Source: JANQPX01 sp050633905
GTDB lineage: Bacteria; Pseudomonadota; Alphaproteobacteria; Geminicoccales; Geminicoccaceae
Direction of reading: 5' to 3'
Length of the DNA: 64,000 bases
NCBI GenBank assembly: GCA_050633905.1
Contig: JBOEHJ010000023.1
Coordinates: 1-64,000 of the forward strand
The notes under the pieces were generated by a model. It ran no database searches. It saw nothing but the letters and a program-made list of their open reading frames with translations, and had not been told where the DNA came from. The position numbers were made by a program, and so were the translations under genes. This document shows, piece by piece, positions 15,497 to 25,180 of the stretch. Numbering within the stretch: the first letter of the stretch is position 1; each line of letters opens with the position of its first letter.

Positions 15497-18400
15497 TTAC
15501 TGGGTCTGCGGCATTGGATTTAGAGTTCCTCTTGCAGCTTCAATGAGATTAGAGCGACCTCGTCCAACCCATGTGCGTTGAAGAGTTTTGTCCTTTGATC
15601 CACTGATAATGAATTCACCGTCTCCCGACCAGTCTACTGACGTCACTGGCCCGTTGTGTATGCGCAAGACCTGTAGTTGCTGGCCAGTATCAACGTCCCA
15701 AACACGTATCGTTGCATCCTTGGATGTGCTCACGATGCGATCGCCATCGGCGGTCGCCGATACAGACGTAACGGGCTCTTTATGACCTTCTAAGATTTTG
15801 TATTTACTAGGTTCTGTAATATCCCAGATGCGGACCGTTGTGTCCTCAGAGGCGGTGGCAATTCGGTTGTTGTTGATCAAAGGGGCAATGCTTAAAATGC
15901 TGCCCCCATGTCCATCGAGATCTCTTTTCTTTTCGCCGGTTTGGAAGTCCCAAAACCGAATAGTACGATCGCTTGAACCACTGACGATATCCCCGTCATA
16001 GGAAAAGGCCAGGGCCGTAATATCGGCATCGACATTGATGTGACCGCTTTCGGTAGAGAATTGGTGTTTCTCACCGTTGACGATATCCCAGACGCGAATG
16101 GTATCGTCAATTGAGCCGCTAATGACATAGCGATCATCGTTTGAAAAAGTCAGGGCCGATACGTCTCCAGTATGTTCGTCGAAGACATGTATCGGTTGAT
16201 CATTTTTGGAATGCCAGATCTTGACTGTATTATCGCTGGAGCCGCTTGCTAAGAATTCGCCATTCGAGGAAACGGCAATCGCCAATACTGAGCCCCGTTC
16301 GCTATGCCGCAGGACGACGTCCGGCTGTTCAGCCTGAGGATCCCAAACATGAACGGTCCCATCGTCCAGCCCTGCAGCGATGCGATTATCCCCTTTGGGA
16401 AAGGCCGCAACACTATCGACCATTGCATTCTTGAACTGCATTCTTTGAAGCTTGTTCTTATCGACGTCCCAAATACGTATGGTGTTATCTCTCGAGCCGC
16501 TCATGATTTCGCTGTCATCTGCACTCACACCGAGCGCGTAGATGGGCTCGGTGTGGCCTTTGAGGATGTCATGTTGCTCGGCGCTTTCCAGATCCCAAAT
16601 CCGAATTGTCCGATCTTCGGAAGCACTCGCCAGCCGGTTAGTTTGGTTGAATGCCGCGAGCGCGTAGACGTCACCGCCATGGCCGACGAATATGGATAGT
16701 TCACGGCCATCGGCAACACGCCATTTGCGCAGCGTGTCGTCTGTTGATGCACTGATAATTTCTTCATCGCCGCGCAGGAAAGAAAGTGCAAGCACACCAC
16801 CTTCATGGCCCAGAAGCTTGTGATGTAGCGCCCCGGTCGCCGCATCCCAGATGCGGATTGTATGATCTCGAGAACCACTCGCGATTGTCTCACCGTCGGA
16901 CGAGAACGCCAACGCGTAAATGGATCCAGTGTGGCCCTTCAAAGTTACCTTCGGCTCGCCGCTTGGTAGATCCCAAATTTGCACGGTCTTATCTCGGGAG
17001 CCGCTGGCGAGGTGTTGCCCATCGGGGGAAAACGCTAAGCTCAAGACATCGCTTCTATGACCATCCGCCAGCCACTTCTTTTTGTTACCTTCGATATCTA
17101 TAATGGAAATGCTGTTATTGCGTCCGCCGACAGCGATGGTCAACTCATCTGGTGATATGGCGATGGCGAGGACGTCGGCCTCGTATTGCGCAATGCTTTC
17201 GGACTTATAGTCCTTATCTCGGTCCCAAGTCCGAACCGTATTATCCCAGGAGCCACTGATGATTTTTTCGCGCGTCAACGCCAATGCGGAGACGTTCCCG
17301 GCATGCACGTTCAGGACGTTCTTTTCGCGATTTGCCCTTAGCGCTTCAACCAGCGCACCTGCGGTCTCAGCAACCCAGGCACGATCGGGTTTCGCAGGCT
17401 GCGCCGGAAGGCCTGCAAGAGCAATCTGGCCTGCGGCAACAGGAAGGTCGTCTCTAATCAGTTGCCGGGCTTGGCCTGCTCGGATCACAGAATTGCTGAT
17501 GTTTGCTCGTTCTGCCTGACGTTCCGCTTTTTGTTCCGCCAGAAGCGCTTTTTCTTCGCCCTCCTGCGCTAAGTTCCTTTGCCATAGAGCGAATCCGGCA
17601 ATACCAAGCGCAAGAACCGTAAAGAGCGAAACGACAACGGCCAATCGCCGAGCACTTGCTTCGCGTTCTTTCGCCCTGTCTGCCTCCAGCCTTAGAAAAT
17701 GGCGTTCTGCAGCTTTCTCTTCAGCTTCACGTTGCTGTTGCATCTGCGACGATGTGTCGATGTATGAGACGAGGTTTCGATCGAGTTCGGTGCCTTCTTG
17801 CTTGAGAAGCTCCAGCGCCTCAAAAAGCCGCTTCCCTGGAGGCAGGAGAAGATCAGGATTTCGTCCTTCTACGATCCATCGTTGCGCATCTTCGAGAACG
17901 CGGGCTCTGATTTCCAGATATTCTCGGTCAGCTCTGATAATCTCTTGAGCCCGAGGCCAATGCGTAAGCAATGCCTCATGCGATAGTCTTGCGACAGCAT
18001 TGCCATAATCATCATGCCCGGTGGCGAACAGGCGTGCGCGCACGAATTCGTCAACGAGTGCGCTCTTTGTTGCGGTACTTGTTAACTCGTCCTTAATGGC
18101 AGGTCGTGCCGCCACAACCTTGTCGCGGAAGCGAATCGTAACTAGCGATCGGAGGACTGAGGGGAGCGTTTCTTGAATGTTTAGAGACATGGACGCAAGG
18201 ATCTCATCAGCTCGTTTTGCAATCGCGCCTTCGAGACCGCCCAAAGCATGATAATCGGAGAATGTGAGGAGCTTGTGCTCTTTCCCCTTTTGGTAAAGCG
18301 CTTCGAGGACAAATTCTAGGAGGGGTAGCGTTCCTTGGTCTTGCGCTGCTGCTCGTTGCAGAACGTCTTCAAGTCGCCCTTCAACTGCATCCTCCTCGAA

Positions 18401-19660
18401 ACGCAGTCCTATCGTCTCCGCGGGATTGCGGATCATTTGCGCAATCTCAGCTGGCGATGGCGGTAGGAGCTCGTAACTTCCAAATCCATCCTTGAGTTCT
18501 GAGAAGCCAGGGACTGTCGCGCACTGATGCAAAAAGTCGGTGCGCATGGTGCAGATGACCCAAACCGAGCCCGAATGAGCAAGGCCGGAAAGCAGTTGAA
18601 TGAAGGATTCTTGCGATCCAGTATCAGCGTTATCAGCTGAGAAAAGCTCCTCCAACTGGTCGACAACAACCAAGAGGATCGCGTTCGAACCTGCAGCCTT
18701 ACGAAGCACGCTGACAATCTCAGTAACATGGTCTGACGTTGACCGCTGCCGTGAATTGGCTTTGTTGATCGGCTCTGCCAATTTGGAAAGAGCGCTGCCT
18801 TGGAGCAGGGCTAAGTTTAAAGCGGTGGTGGGATCAGAGCCTTCCGATGGCTTTAGTATGCAGTATCGGAAGGAACGCGTTGCTTCCTCATCGGCTTGCT
18901 CGACGAGTTTTGGAAGAATTCCCGCTCTGACCAAGGATGACTTCCCTGTCCCGCTCATGCCGTAGATGAGGAGGAAAGCATGCCCGGCGGCAGCCTGTGT
19001 CTCCAGACGATCCTTCGCCGTTTCTACAGCTTTTGCCCGACCATGGAAAAAGCGCGAATGCTCGAACTCGAACGTTCCCAAGCCGCGAAATGGCGAGATC
19101 TCTTTAAATTCAGTCTCGAGCGAAATTCGATACACATGGACTGGATTGATGACATTCTTGACGCGATGCGAACCGAGATCCTCGAACTTGAAATCTAAAT
19201 CGGCACGACCTCTCACCTGCGCAAAGACGACATCGGAAATACAAACCCCTCCAGGCGTCGCAAGTGCCTCCAGTCTTGCCGCAATGTTGATACAGTCGCC
19301 AGCACGATCTTCACCCTCAACCAAAACGTCACCAAGATGCACCCCGATACGAAACAACATGCGCCGTTCCTGGGGAAGGAGCGCATTACGCTTATCGATT
19401 TCATACTGAATGGCTTTCGCACTGCTGACCGCATCTACTGTACTGGTGAATTCGGCCATAATGCTGTCGCCAGCACTATCAAAAACGCTCCCATTGCGTT
19501 CCGAAATCAAGCCACTAATTATATCTCTGTAGCTTCTTAATATCGCGTGAGTTTCGTCCTCGTACTTGCCCATCAGACGGCTGTAACCGACGACATCCGC
19601 AGCAAGTATCGATGCTAATTTCCGACTAGTTTCTGGCACAGGATCAACAAGCCTTATCAA
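15497..19660 (-). CDS. Adenylate cyclase-STAND NTPase-WD40 fusion protein
   Basis: A 1387-residue multidomain signalling protein. Residues about 12-180 form a class III nucleotide cyclase with both metal aspartates (D22 in AADVVGYS, D65 in SAGDSIMAEF) and the catalytic NIAARLE segment. Residues about 190-620 are a STAND-type P-loop NTPase: Walker A GMSGTGKSS at 234-242, Walker B LLVVVDQLEELF at 329-340, and the family motif RLSHEALLTHWPRA at 558-571. One membrane segment lies at about 673-693, preceded by a charged coiled-coil-like stretch. From about residue 783 to the end there are 14 WD40 repeats, enough for two seven-bladed propellers. STAND proteins normally switch on oligomerisation after ligand binding, so the WD40 part is probably the sensor and cAMP the output; this is inference. 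The start is a TTG at 19660; a GTG at 19639 is an alternative. It stands alone, flanked by IS debris on both sides. Confidence 0.88.
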   Translation of the reverse strand: MIRLVDPVPETSRKLASILAADVVGYSRLMGKYEDETHAILRSYRDIISGLISERNGSVFDSAGDSIMAEFTSTVDAVSSAKAIQYEIDKRNALLPQERRMLFRIGVHLGDVLVEGEDRAGDCINIAARLEALATPGGVCISDVVFAQVRGRADLDFKFEDLGSHRVKNVINPVHVYRISLETEFKEISPFRGLGTFEFEHSRFFHGRAKAVETAKDRLETQAAAGHAFLLIYGMSGTGKSSLVRAGILPKLVEQADEEATRSFRYCILKPSEGSDPTTALNLALLQGSALSKLAEPINKANSRQRSTSDHVTEIVSVLRKAAGSNAILLVVVDQLEELFSADNADTGSQESFIQLLSGLAHSGSVWVICTMRTDFLHQCATVPGFSELKDGFGSYELLPPSPAEIAQMIRNPAETIGLRFEEDAVEGRLEDVLQRAAAQDQGTLPLLEFVLEALYQKGKEHKLLTFSDYHALGGLEGAIAKRADEILASMSLNIQETLPSVLRSLVTIRFRDKVVAARPAIKDELTSTATKSALVDEFVRARLFATGHDDYGNAVARLSHEALLTHWPRAQEIIRADREYLEIRARVLEDAQRWIVEGRNPDLLLPPGKRLFEALELLKQEGTELDRNLVSYIDTSSQMQQQREAEEKAAERHFLRLEADRAKEREASARRLAVVVSLFTVLALGIAGFALWQRNLAQEGEEKALLAEQKAERQAERANISNSVIRAGQARQLIRDDLPVAAGQIALAGLPAQPAKPDRAWVAETAGALVEALRANREKNVLNVHAGNVSALALTREKIISGSWDNTVRTWDRDKDYKSESIAQYEADVLAIAISPDELTIAVGGRNNSISIIDIEGNKKKWLADGHRSDVLSLAFSPDGQHLASGSRDKTVQIWDLPSGEPKVTLKGHTGSIYALAFSSDGETIASGSRDHTIRIWDAATGALHHKLLGHEGGVLALSFLRGDEEIISASTDDTLRKWRVADGRELSIFVGHGGDVYALAAFNQTNRLASASEDRTIRIWDLESAEQHDILKGHTEPIYALGVSADDSEIMSGSRDNTIRIWDVDKNKLQRMQFKNAMVDSVAAFPKGDNRIAAGLDDGTVHVWDPQAEQPDVVLRHSERGSVLAIAVSSNGEFLASGSSDNTVKIWHSKNDQPIHVFDEHTGDVSALTFSNDDRYVISGSIDDTIRVWDIVNGEKHQFSTESGHINVDADITALAFSYDGDIVSGSSDRTIRFWDFQTGEKKRDLDGHGGSILSIAPLINNNRIATASEDTTVRIWDITEPSKYKILEGHKEPVTSVSATADGDRIVSTSKDATIRVWDVDTGQQLQVLRIHNGPVTSVDWSGDGEFIISGSKDKTLQRTWVGRGRSNLIEAARGTLNPMPQTQ

Positions 19661-19754
19661 TCATCTTACGCATCTGAAACAGCGTAGCGACAAATGGCAA
19701 GAACGGCCATCCGCTGAAAGCAAGGCTTGGTCTAGACCAGATGTTTACCCTGTG

Positions 19755-20567
19755 GGGTGTTGTTAGGGGAACCAGTCTTGAGCATACAGATTCCTTGTCC
19801 TACCGCCTGATCATGATCAAATCGTCTGCTATTTCAAAACATCTCCCGAGATCATCCAGATTGCCGTGATGATGTACGTCAGATACCCGCTTTCCCTTCG
19901 GAATGTCGAAGATCTGCTCTATGAGCGCGGCATTGATGTTTCCCATGAGAGCATCCGTCTCTGGGTCGATCAATTCGGCAACGTCTTCGCTAGAATGATA
20001 CGCAAACGCCGACCCCATGCCTTGCGGCAGATCACGCATTGGCGATGGCATCTCGACGAAATGCTCGTGAAGATTGCGGGTGAAACATACTATCTATGGC
20101 GCGCTATCGACCATGGGGGCGAGGTGCTCGAAGCCTATGTCACCAAGACACGCGATAAGGCCACATCCCTGAAATTCCTGAAGAAAGCCATGAAGCGTTA
20201 TGGCAATTTAAAGGCCATCGTCACAGATGGCCTGGCGTCCTATGGAGCCGCGATGAAGGACATCAGCAACGAGGACAAAAGGGAAACAGGACGCTATCAG
20301 AACAATCGGATAGAAAGCTCACATCTACCCTTTCGACGACGTGAACGGGCTATGCTGCGATTTCGACGCAGGCCACATCTCCAGAAAGTCGCTTCGACCC
20401 ACACCTCCATCTACAATTATTTCAACGTCCAGTGCCATCTCTCTTCAAGACCCATCGTAAAAGCCAACCGAGAGAATGCCCTTCAGGAATGGCGCTCATT
20501 GACCGCTGCATGAACTTGTGGCCATCACCGGTCAACGGCGAGCAATCGATTTGCGCTGACAACGCCC
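19755..20567 (+). mobile_element. IS6-family insertion sequence, near full length
   Basis: About 813 bp, the usual IS6 size. The left end reads GGGTGTTGTTAGGGGAA and the right end, read inward, GGGCGTTGTCAGCGCAAA, forming imperfect terminal inverted repeats. It encodes one transposase on the plus strand. The right end abuts the C-terminal remnant of another IS6 element (20568-20719), so this copy appears to have landed in or next to an older one. No clear target duplication was identified. Confidence 0.72.
19866..20513 (+). pseudogene. IS6-family transposase, probably N-terminally frameshifted
   Basis: 215 codons of an IS26-like DDE transposase. The catalytic residues are visible: Asp in HWHLDEMLVKIAG-like context (here HWRWHLDEMLVKI), Asp in VTDGLASYGA and Glu in NNRIESSHLPFRRRERAM. 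Compared with the copy at 41229, which starts ATGACCAAATCACCG, the corresponding ATG here (19813) is followed by a net loss of four bases, so the natural start is out of frame with the rest. Translation could only begin internally at 19866, giving a protein lacking about 18 N-terminal residues. Activity is therefore doubtful although the catalytic core is intact. Confidence 0.75.
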
Positions 20568-20573
20568 AACTAT

Positions 20574-20719
20574 TTCAATCTTGATCGTCACCTAACCCCC
20601 AGAGCCAAATTCAAAACCAATCGCGACGCTGTCCTAAAAGATTGGCAAGCTTTGATCGCCGTCTAAATTTGATAATTTTTAGGCCCTTTCTCGGTAACAA
20701 AAATTGCTCTGACAAGGCC
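20574..20719 (+). repeat. Direct repeat copy 1: right end of a second IS6-family element
   Basis: Encodes only the last residues of an IS6 transposase (FNLDRHLTPRAKFKTNRDAV and a stop), followed by about 50 bases ending in GCTCTGACAAGGCC, the terminal inverted repeat. A closely similar 145-bp copy in the same orientation lies at 41582-41726. The rest of this element is missing, replaced by the IS6 copy at 19755-20567. Confidence 0.75.
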
Positions 20720-20720
20720 C

Positions 20721-22019
20721 TCAGTAGACATTCGCGATCGGCAGCGTCTCCGCCGGGAAGTGGGTGATCACCTGGCAGCCCTTGTCCGTGACCACGACTT
20801 CTTCTTCGATACGCGCCGCGGAATAGCCGTCGCTCGCGGGGCAATAGGTTTCGAGAGCGAACACCATGCCTGTTTTGATCTCCATTGGATTATCGAGGCT
20901 GACAACCCGGCTGATGATCGGGCGCTCGTGCAGCGCAAGGCCGAGGCCGTGGCCGAATTGCAGGCCAAATGCGGATAGCTCGTCTGGAAAGCCCAGATCT
21001 TGCGCCTTTGGCCAAACACCTGCGATGTGATCCGTGCCGACCCCCGGCTTGATCAGCTCGATCGCCTTGTCCAGCCACTCTCGGCACTGGGTATATGCAT
21101 CATGCTGTGCCGGTGTCGCCCGCCCGACATTGAAGGTGCGGTAGTAGCAGGTACGATAACCGTTGAAGGACTGGAGGATGTCGAAGAAGGCCTGGTCGCC
21201 TGGTCGGATGATACGGTCTGTAAAGTTATGCGGATGCGGGTTACAGCGCTCGCCGGAGATCGCGTTGATCGCCTCGACGTCGTCGGAGCCGAGCTCGTAG
21301 AGCATTTTGTTGGCGAGCGCCACGATATCAGACTCGCGCACCCCCGGCTTCAACTCCTCCCAGATCATGTGATAGACACCGTCAACCATCGCGGCCGCCT
21401 GGTTCAAGAGGACGATCTCATCGATGTTCTTGATTTCCCGTGCGTCCAACATGATTTGCTGACCATCCACGATCTGCATGCCGGCATCCTGAAGGGCAAA
21501 GATCATCGCGGTCTCGGCCAGATCCACGCCGACCCTTTCGCCAGCGACTCCAGCTTCGCGCAGAAGTCCCATGATCTCTTCGCTGTGCGCCTTCATCAGG
21601 CCAAAGGACGGCGGGATGGTGCCGCGCATGCCGAGAACACCAGCCCGGCAGGAGGATGGATCGAGCCAATCGCAATAAAGGCGGTGATGCACGGCAGCCG
21701 AACCGAAGTCCCAGACGACGGGCTCGTTATCCTGGGTCAAAAGCGCAAAGCGGCAAAGCTTGTCCCGCTCCCACTCACCGATCTTGGTGCCGGAGACATA
21801 GCGGATGTTGTTGACGTCAAAAAGCAAAAGTGCCCCACAATCGCTCGCCCGAAGTGCCTCCTGCGCCCGAGCCAGCCGATAACGCTGCAACCGCCGAAAA
21901 TCCACCCGCGTCTCGAAGTCGACCCCCATCTTTCCCGGCGAAGGGATCGCACGTTCCCAATTCCAGTTGTGATCGGCGTCTTCAGGACGAAGAATCGTCG
22001 GATTGAGCGCGGCCGCCAT
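20721..22019 (-). CDS. M24-family (creatinase/aminopeptidase P/DddP-like) enzyme
   Basis: A 432-residue pita-bread-fold protein of the M24 group, which includes aminopeptidase P, creatinase, ectoine hydrolase DoeA and the DMSP lyase DddP. Residues about 40-190 form the creatinase N-terminal domain (GALLLFDVNNIRYVSGTKIG); the C-terminal catalytic domain has FGLQFGHGLGLALHERP, VFALETYCPA and ARIEEEVVVTD. Of the five usual metal ligands, the first Asp (FFDILQSFNG), the His and both Glu are kept, but the second Asp is replaced by Cys in YRTCYYRTF. It may thus act without a normal dinuclear metal site, as creatinase does. It is downstream of the Rbs-type importer and the wHTH-SBP regulator on the same strand. 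The substrate is unknown. Its 3' end abuts an IS6 end. Confidence 0.8.
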   Translation of the reverse strand: MAAALNPTILRPEDADHNWNWERAIPSPGKMGVDFETRVDFRRLQRYRLARAQEALRASDCGALLLFDVNNIRYVSGTKIGEWERDKLCRFALLTQDNEPVVWDFGSAAVHHRLYCDWLDPSSCRAGVLGMRGTIPPSFGLMKAHSEEIMGLLREAGVAGERVGVDLAETAMIFALQDAGMQIVDGQQIMLDAREIKNIDEIVLLNQAAAMVDGVYHMIWEELKPGVRESDIVALANKMLYELGSDDVEAINAISGERCNPHPHNFTDRIIRPGDQAFFDILQSFNGYRTCYYRTFNVGRATPAQHDAYTQCREWLDKAIELIKPGVGTDHIAGVWPKAQDLGFPDELSAFGLQFGHGLGLALHERPIISRVVSLDNPMEIKTGMVFALETYCPASDGYSAARIEEEVVVTDKGCQVITHFPAETLPIANVY

Positions 22020-22190
22020 GCATCGTCTCCCTGAACTCGTCGTGATAACGTCCAGGATTAGAGATTTGGCATGCCCTCGAAAGCGCTAAGACATCCAATA
22101 TGGATATCTTGGCCGAACGATCGTACGACATGGCTGCATGCCTTCGATCTTGGCGCAAACGCCCTATACCAAATGGGGCGGCCACGCCAC

Positions 22191-24008
22191 CTAGTAGTGG
22201 CCGTGGGAGCGCATCAGGGCATCGGCTCGGTTCTGCGCAGTTTCCAAGGCATGGCCGATGGATTTCACACCGAGCAACATGTCATGCATCTCTTCGCCGG
22301 TAATCTCGATAATCTCGGCGATCTCCGGAACCGGCGGTCTTGGCCACAACTGCACGACGCCGCTTCTCGCCATTTCGTCCACGATGGATATTAGCGGTGA
22401 GATGCGCATGACGGCTGGATCCATACCGACGCTGAAACGCGGCGTCACCAGGCTCCCATTTTCGATATAGAGCTTGATTGCCTGCGCCGAGGTCAACGAC
22501 ATCAGTGCCGTCCAGGCTGGATCGATTCGCTCGGGTGCGATATTGGACGGAATCGCCAGTGCATATCCGCCGATGGGTGCAATGCTCCGTCCTTGCGGGC
22601 CAAAGGGATGGGGTAAGTAGTCGGTCTGGCCATATGCCGGTGAACGCTGATCAAGCTCGAACAGGGGTGCTAGCAAGGTCGCGCAATAGGCCATCGCAGC
22701 ACCACCATCGGCGTAGCAGCGCGCGCGCTCGTACCAGGACATGTTGAGAATGCCGCGGGGTGAGACATCCAGGAGTTCGAGAAAGTACTCGGCCGTGTTG
22801 CGCGCCGCGTCCGCATCGAACATGGGCCGGAAATCTTCGCCCGAAACATGCTCGCCATCATAGCCCGTCGGCGTTCGCTTCAGATTGATGATGGGCTGTC
22901 CAAAGGCGCCCATCACGAACATGAACGAATGACCAAGCGGTGTGCCGCGCGCTGCATTCCAGGCGATGCCGGCCATGCTGCCGAAAGGATCGTGAAGTTC
23001 GCGAGCAGCGACAATTGTTTCTTCGATCGTTCGTGGCGGCGTGATGCCCTTTTCTTGCAACAGATCGCGCCTGCAAACCAAAAGTTCCGGCGTCGTCTGA
23101 ACTGGAATGCCGTATTGCCCGCCAGCGTAGCGAGCGCTCAACAGCGCTTCTCTATGAAAGTCCGAGGTATCGTAGCTGCTTTTCTGCATCAGTCCATCAA
23201 GCGGCAGCAAATGCCCAGCTGCTGCCATTTCGCCGAACCACGGTAAATCGCAGGCGATGAGATCGTAGCGAGACACGGTCGCGGCGGCGTTATCGAGAAT
23301 TTCCTGATGCAGACGGTCGATAGATAGGGCACGACTGCGGATGCCGACGCCGAACATCGTCTCGAACTGTTTCTTCAAAACATGCATGGCCATGAAGGTG
23401 GGATCGGCATGCACGAGAATTCGAAGAGCGTTCTTGATTGGAAGCTTGGTCTTCAGAATACACGGCGGCGGCAGAACGCTGTCGCTGGCATAGGATGCGC
23501 CAAAAAAGTATTCGGACAAATCCGAGGGCGCTTCACTGCGTGCGCCAAAGACCGTGGCGACCAGCGAATCGCTCCGCCGCGCAAGCTCCTGCCATTCCGA
23601 TAGCATCATTTCCGTCGGATGCAGCGAATAGGATTTGCCGGTGGCCGTGCGCGGCCGTTTGATGATCAGGCCGCGTTCGATCATGGAGCTGATGGTGCGC
23701 GTCGCCGTGCCGTAGGTGAGGTTGGAATGCGCGACAAGGGACGAACTCGTCGTAAGTTTGCCCGTGAGGTGATTCCTTAGGAGAGCGATCAATATGCGGA
23801 TTTCACCGTGACCGGTTCTGATCGTCAGCGTCTGTTCGACTTCGTTTTCGAACTGCTCGATGAAATCTAGGAGCCGCGCCAACTCATGGCTCGAAATACC
23901 GAATGCCGGAGAGGGATCGTCGGTCTCATATGGACCTTCCGGCTTGCCCCGACGCTCTAATCTCGATGGTCGTTCATCAGGCGTGCGAACCACGCCGCGG
24001 CCATGCAT
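22191..24008 (-). CDS. Winged-helix DNA-binding domain fused to solute-binding-protein domain
   Basis: A 605-residue protein with no signal peptide and no membrane segment. Residues about 45-140 look like a MarR-type winged helix (GHGEIRILIALLRNHLTG, SNLTYGTATRTISSMIERGL, then a basic wing KRPRTATGKSYSL). From about residue 190 to 560 it resembles an extracellular family 1 solute-binding protein: ALRILVHADPTFMAMHVLKK, YDLIACDLPWFGEMAAAGHL, YGIPVQTTPELLVCRRDLL and GYALAIPSN. The likely reading is a cytoplasmic one-component regulator that uses a binding-protein fold to sense an imported solute. It sits immediately downstream of the Rbs-type importer genes (98-base gap) and upstream of the M24 gene, all on one strand, so it probably controls this locus. 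The ATG at 24008 has a GGGGAGG ribosome site. I know no named family for it. Confidence 0.75.
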   Translation of the reverse strand: MHGRGVVRTPDERPSRLERRGKPEGPYETDDPSPAFGISSHELARLLDFIEQFENEVEQTLTIRTGHGEIRILIALLRNHLTGKLTTSSSLVAHSNLTYGTATRTISSMIERGLIIKRPRTATGKSYSLHPTEMMLSEWQELARRSDSLVATVFGARSEAPSDLSEYFFGASYASDSVLPPPCILKTKLPIKNALRILVHADPTFMAMHVLKKQFETMFGVGIRSRALSIDRLHQEILDNAAATVSRYDLIACDLPWFGEMAAAGHLLPLDGLMQKSSYDTSDFHREALLSARYAGGQYGIPVQTTPELLVCRRDLLQEKGITPPRTIEETIVAARELHDPFGSMAGIAWNAARGTPLGHSFMFVMGAFGQPIINLKRTPTGYDGEHVSGEDFRPMFDADAARNTAEYFLELLDVSPRGILNMSWYERARCYADGGAAMAYCATLLAPLFELDQRSPAYGQTDYLPHPFGPQGRSIAPIGGYALAIPSNIAPERIDPAWTALMSLTSAQAIKLYIENGSLVTPRFSVGMDPAVMRISPLISIVDEMARSGVVQLWPRPPVPEIAEIIEITGEEMHDMLLGVKSIGHALETAQNRADALMRSHGHY

Positions 24009-24106
24009 ATTGCCTCCCCTGAATGCGTATCTTTGAATTCTTCTTCTTCGAGATGTAACCCATTAGCCGAATTTATCCAGGCTGGATAATGAATACCTCC
24101 CCAACG

Positions 24107-25180
24107 TCACTCCTGCATTACAGGAATAAGCTCGCGCTTTCTCGTAAGAAAGATCTCACGACGATGATCGACAGCATCCAGCACCTGCCTTCGCCTTTGC
24201 TGCGCGTCGAACATGCGTGAACCGGTCTGGAACATGATCACGATCATTAGGAGGATGCCGAGATAGAGCTGGACCATGAAGGCGGGCGTGACATTGAAGA
24301 CCAGGCCGGTGTTCAAAAAATTCACGGTCAGCGTACCGATGGCAGCGCCGATGACGCCACCGCGCCCGCCGAGGATGCTAACCCCACCGATGAAGGCGGC
24401 GACCGTGCCAGCCAGGAGCAGATATTGGAGGCCGAGCGCCTGTGCCGTTCCCGAACGCAGACCGATGATAACACCACCGAGCCCTGCACAAATGCCTGAA
24501 ATCGTGAAGACAATCATCATCGGGCGCTTCAGATTGATGCCCGATGCCAGCGCCTCTTTTCTCGCACCGCCGATCGCATAGATCTCGCGACCATAGCGGG
24601 TATAGTTCATGAAGAGCCCGACCAGCACGAACATCAGGATCACCAGCAGGCTCGCCGGTGAGAAGTAGCCGAGCATCTTGGTGGTGATGAAGTCCGGTAC
24701 CGTGAAGTCGGTGAGCATCACTGTTTTTTCTTCGGCGGCAAAGAGGGCAACGCCGCGAAGCAACATCAATGTGCCGACAGTGAGGACGATTGCGCGGATA
24801 CGCAGATATGCGATGAAGTAGCCTTGGATCAGGCCGATCATACCAGCAACGGCGATAGCGATCAGCGCAGCTGTCGGGGCGCCAAGCTGATCGGTGAATC
24901 GCACGACGATGACAGCGGCCAACGCGGCGTTGGAACCGATAGAAAGGTCGATCTCGCCGGCGATGATGCAGAGCGTGAGAGCGAGGCCGACCAAGCCAAG
25001 CACGGCGAAGCGCTCCATGATCGCATAGGTCGTCCGGTGAGTGAAAAAGAACTCGTTGGTGAAGGCGAAGTAGCCGTAGACGCAAACCGCGAGCAGGATG
25101 GCAAAGGCGAGATCGGGATTGCCGACGATCCAGTTCTTTAGCCGGACAACCAGCCCTTCGGTTTGCGGTGCGTTGGTCAT
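24107..25180 (-). CDS. RbsC-family ABC transporter permease
   Basis: A 357-residue polytopic membrane protein of the ribose/xylose/autoinducer-2 permease family. Hallmarks are LVGLALTLCIIAGEIDLSIG near residue 70 and GALASGINLKRPMM-type and AFIGGVSILGGRGGVIGAA segments later. About eight to ten hydrophobic helices can be read. Its start overlaps the stop of the next permease (25177-26205) by 4 bases, so the two are translationally coupled and likely form a heterodimeric channel with the ATPase at 26218-27720. Confidence 0.9.
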   Translation of the reverse strand: MTNAPQTEGLVVRLKNWIVGNPDLAFAILLAVCVYGYFAFTNEFFFTHRTTYAIMERFAVLGLVGLALTLCIIAGEIDLSIGSNAALAAVIVVRFTDQLGAPTAALIAIAVAGMIGLIQGYFIAYLRIRAIVLTVGTLMLLRGVALFAAEEKTVMLTDFTVPDFITTKMLGYFSPASLLVILMFVLVGLFMNYTRYGREIYAIGGARKEALASGINLKRPMMIVFTISGICAGLGGVIIGLRSGTAQALGLQYLLLAGTVAAFIGGVSILGGRGGVIGAAIGTLTVNFLNTGLVFNVTPAFMVQLYLGILLMIVIMFQTGSRMFDAQQRRRQVLDAVDHRREIFLTRKRELIPVMQE

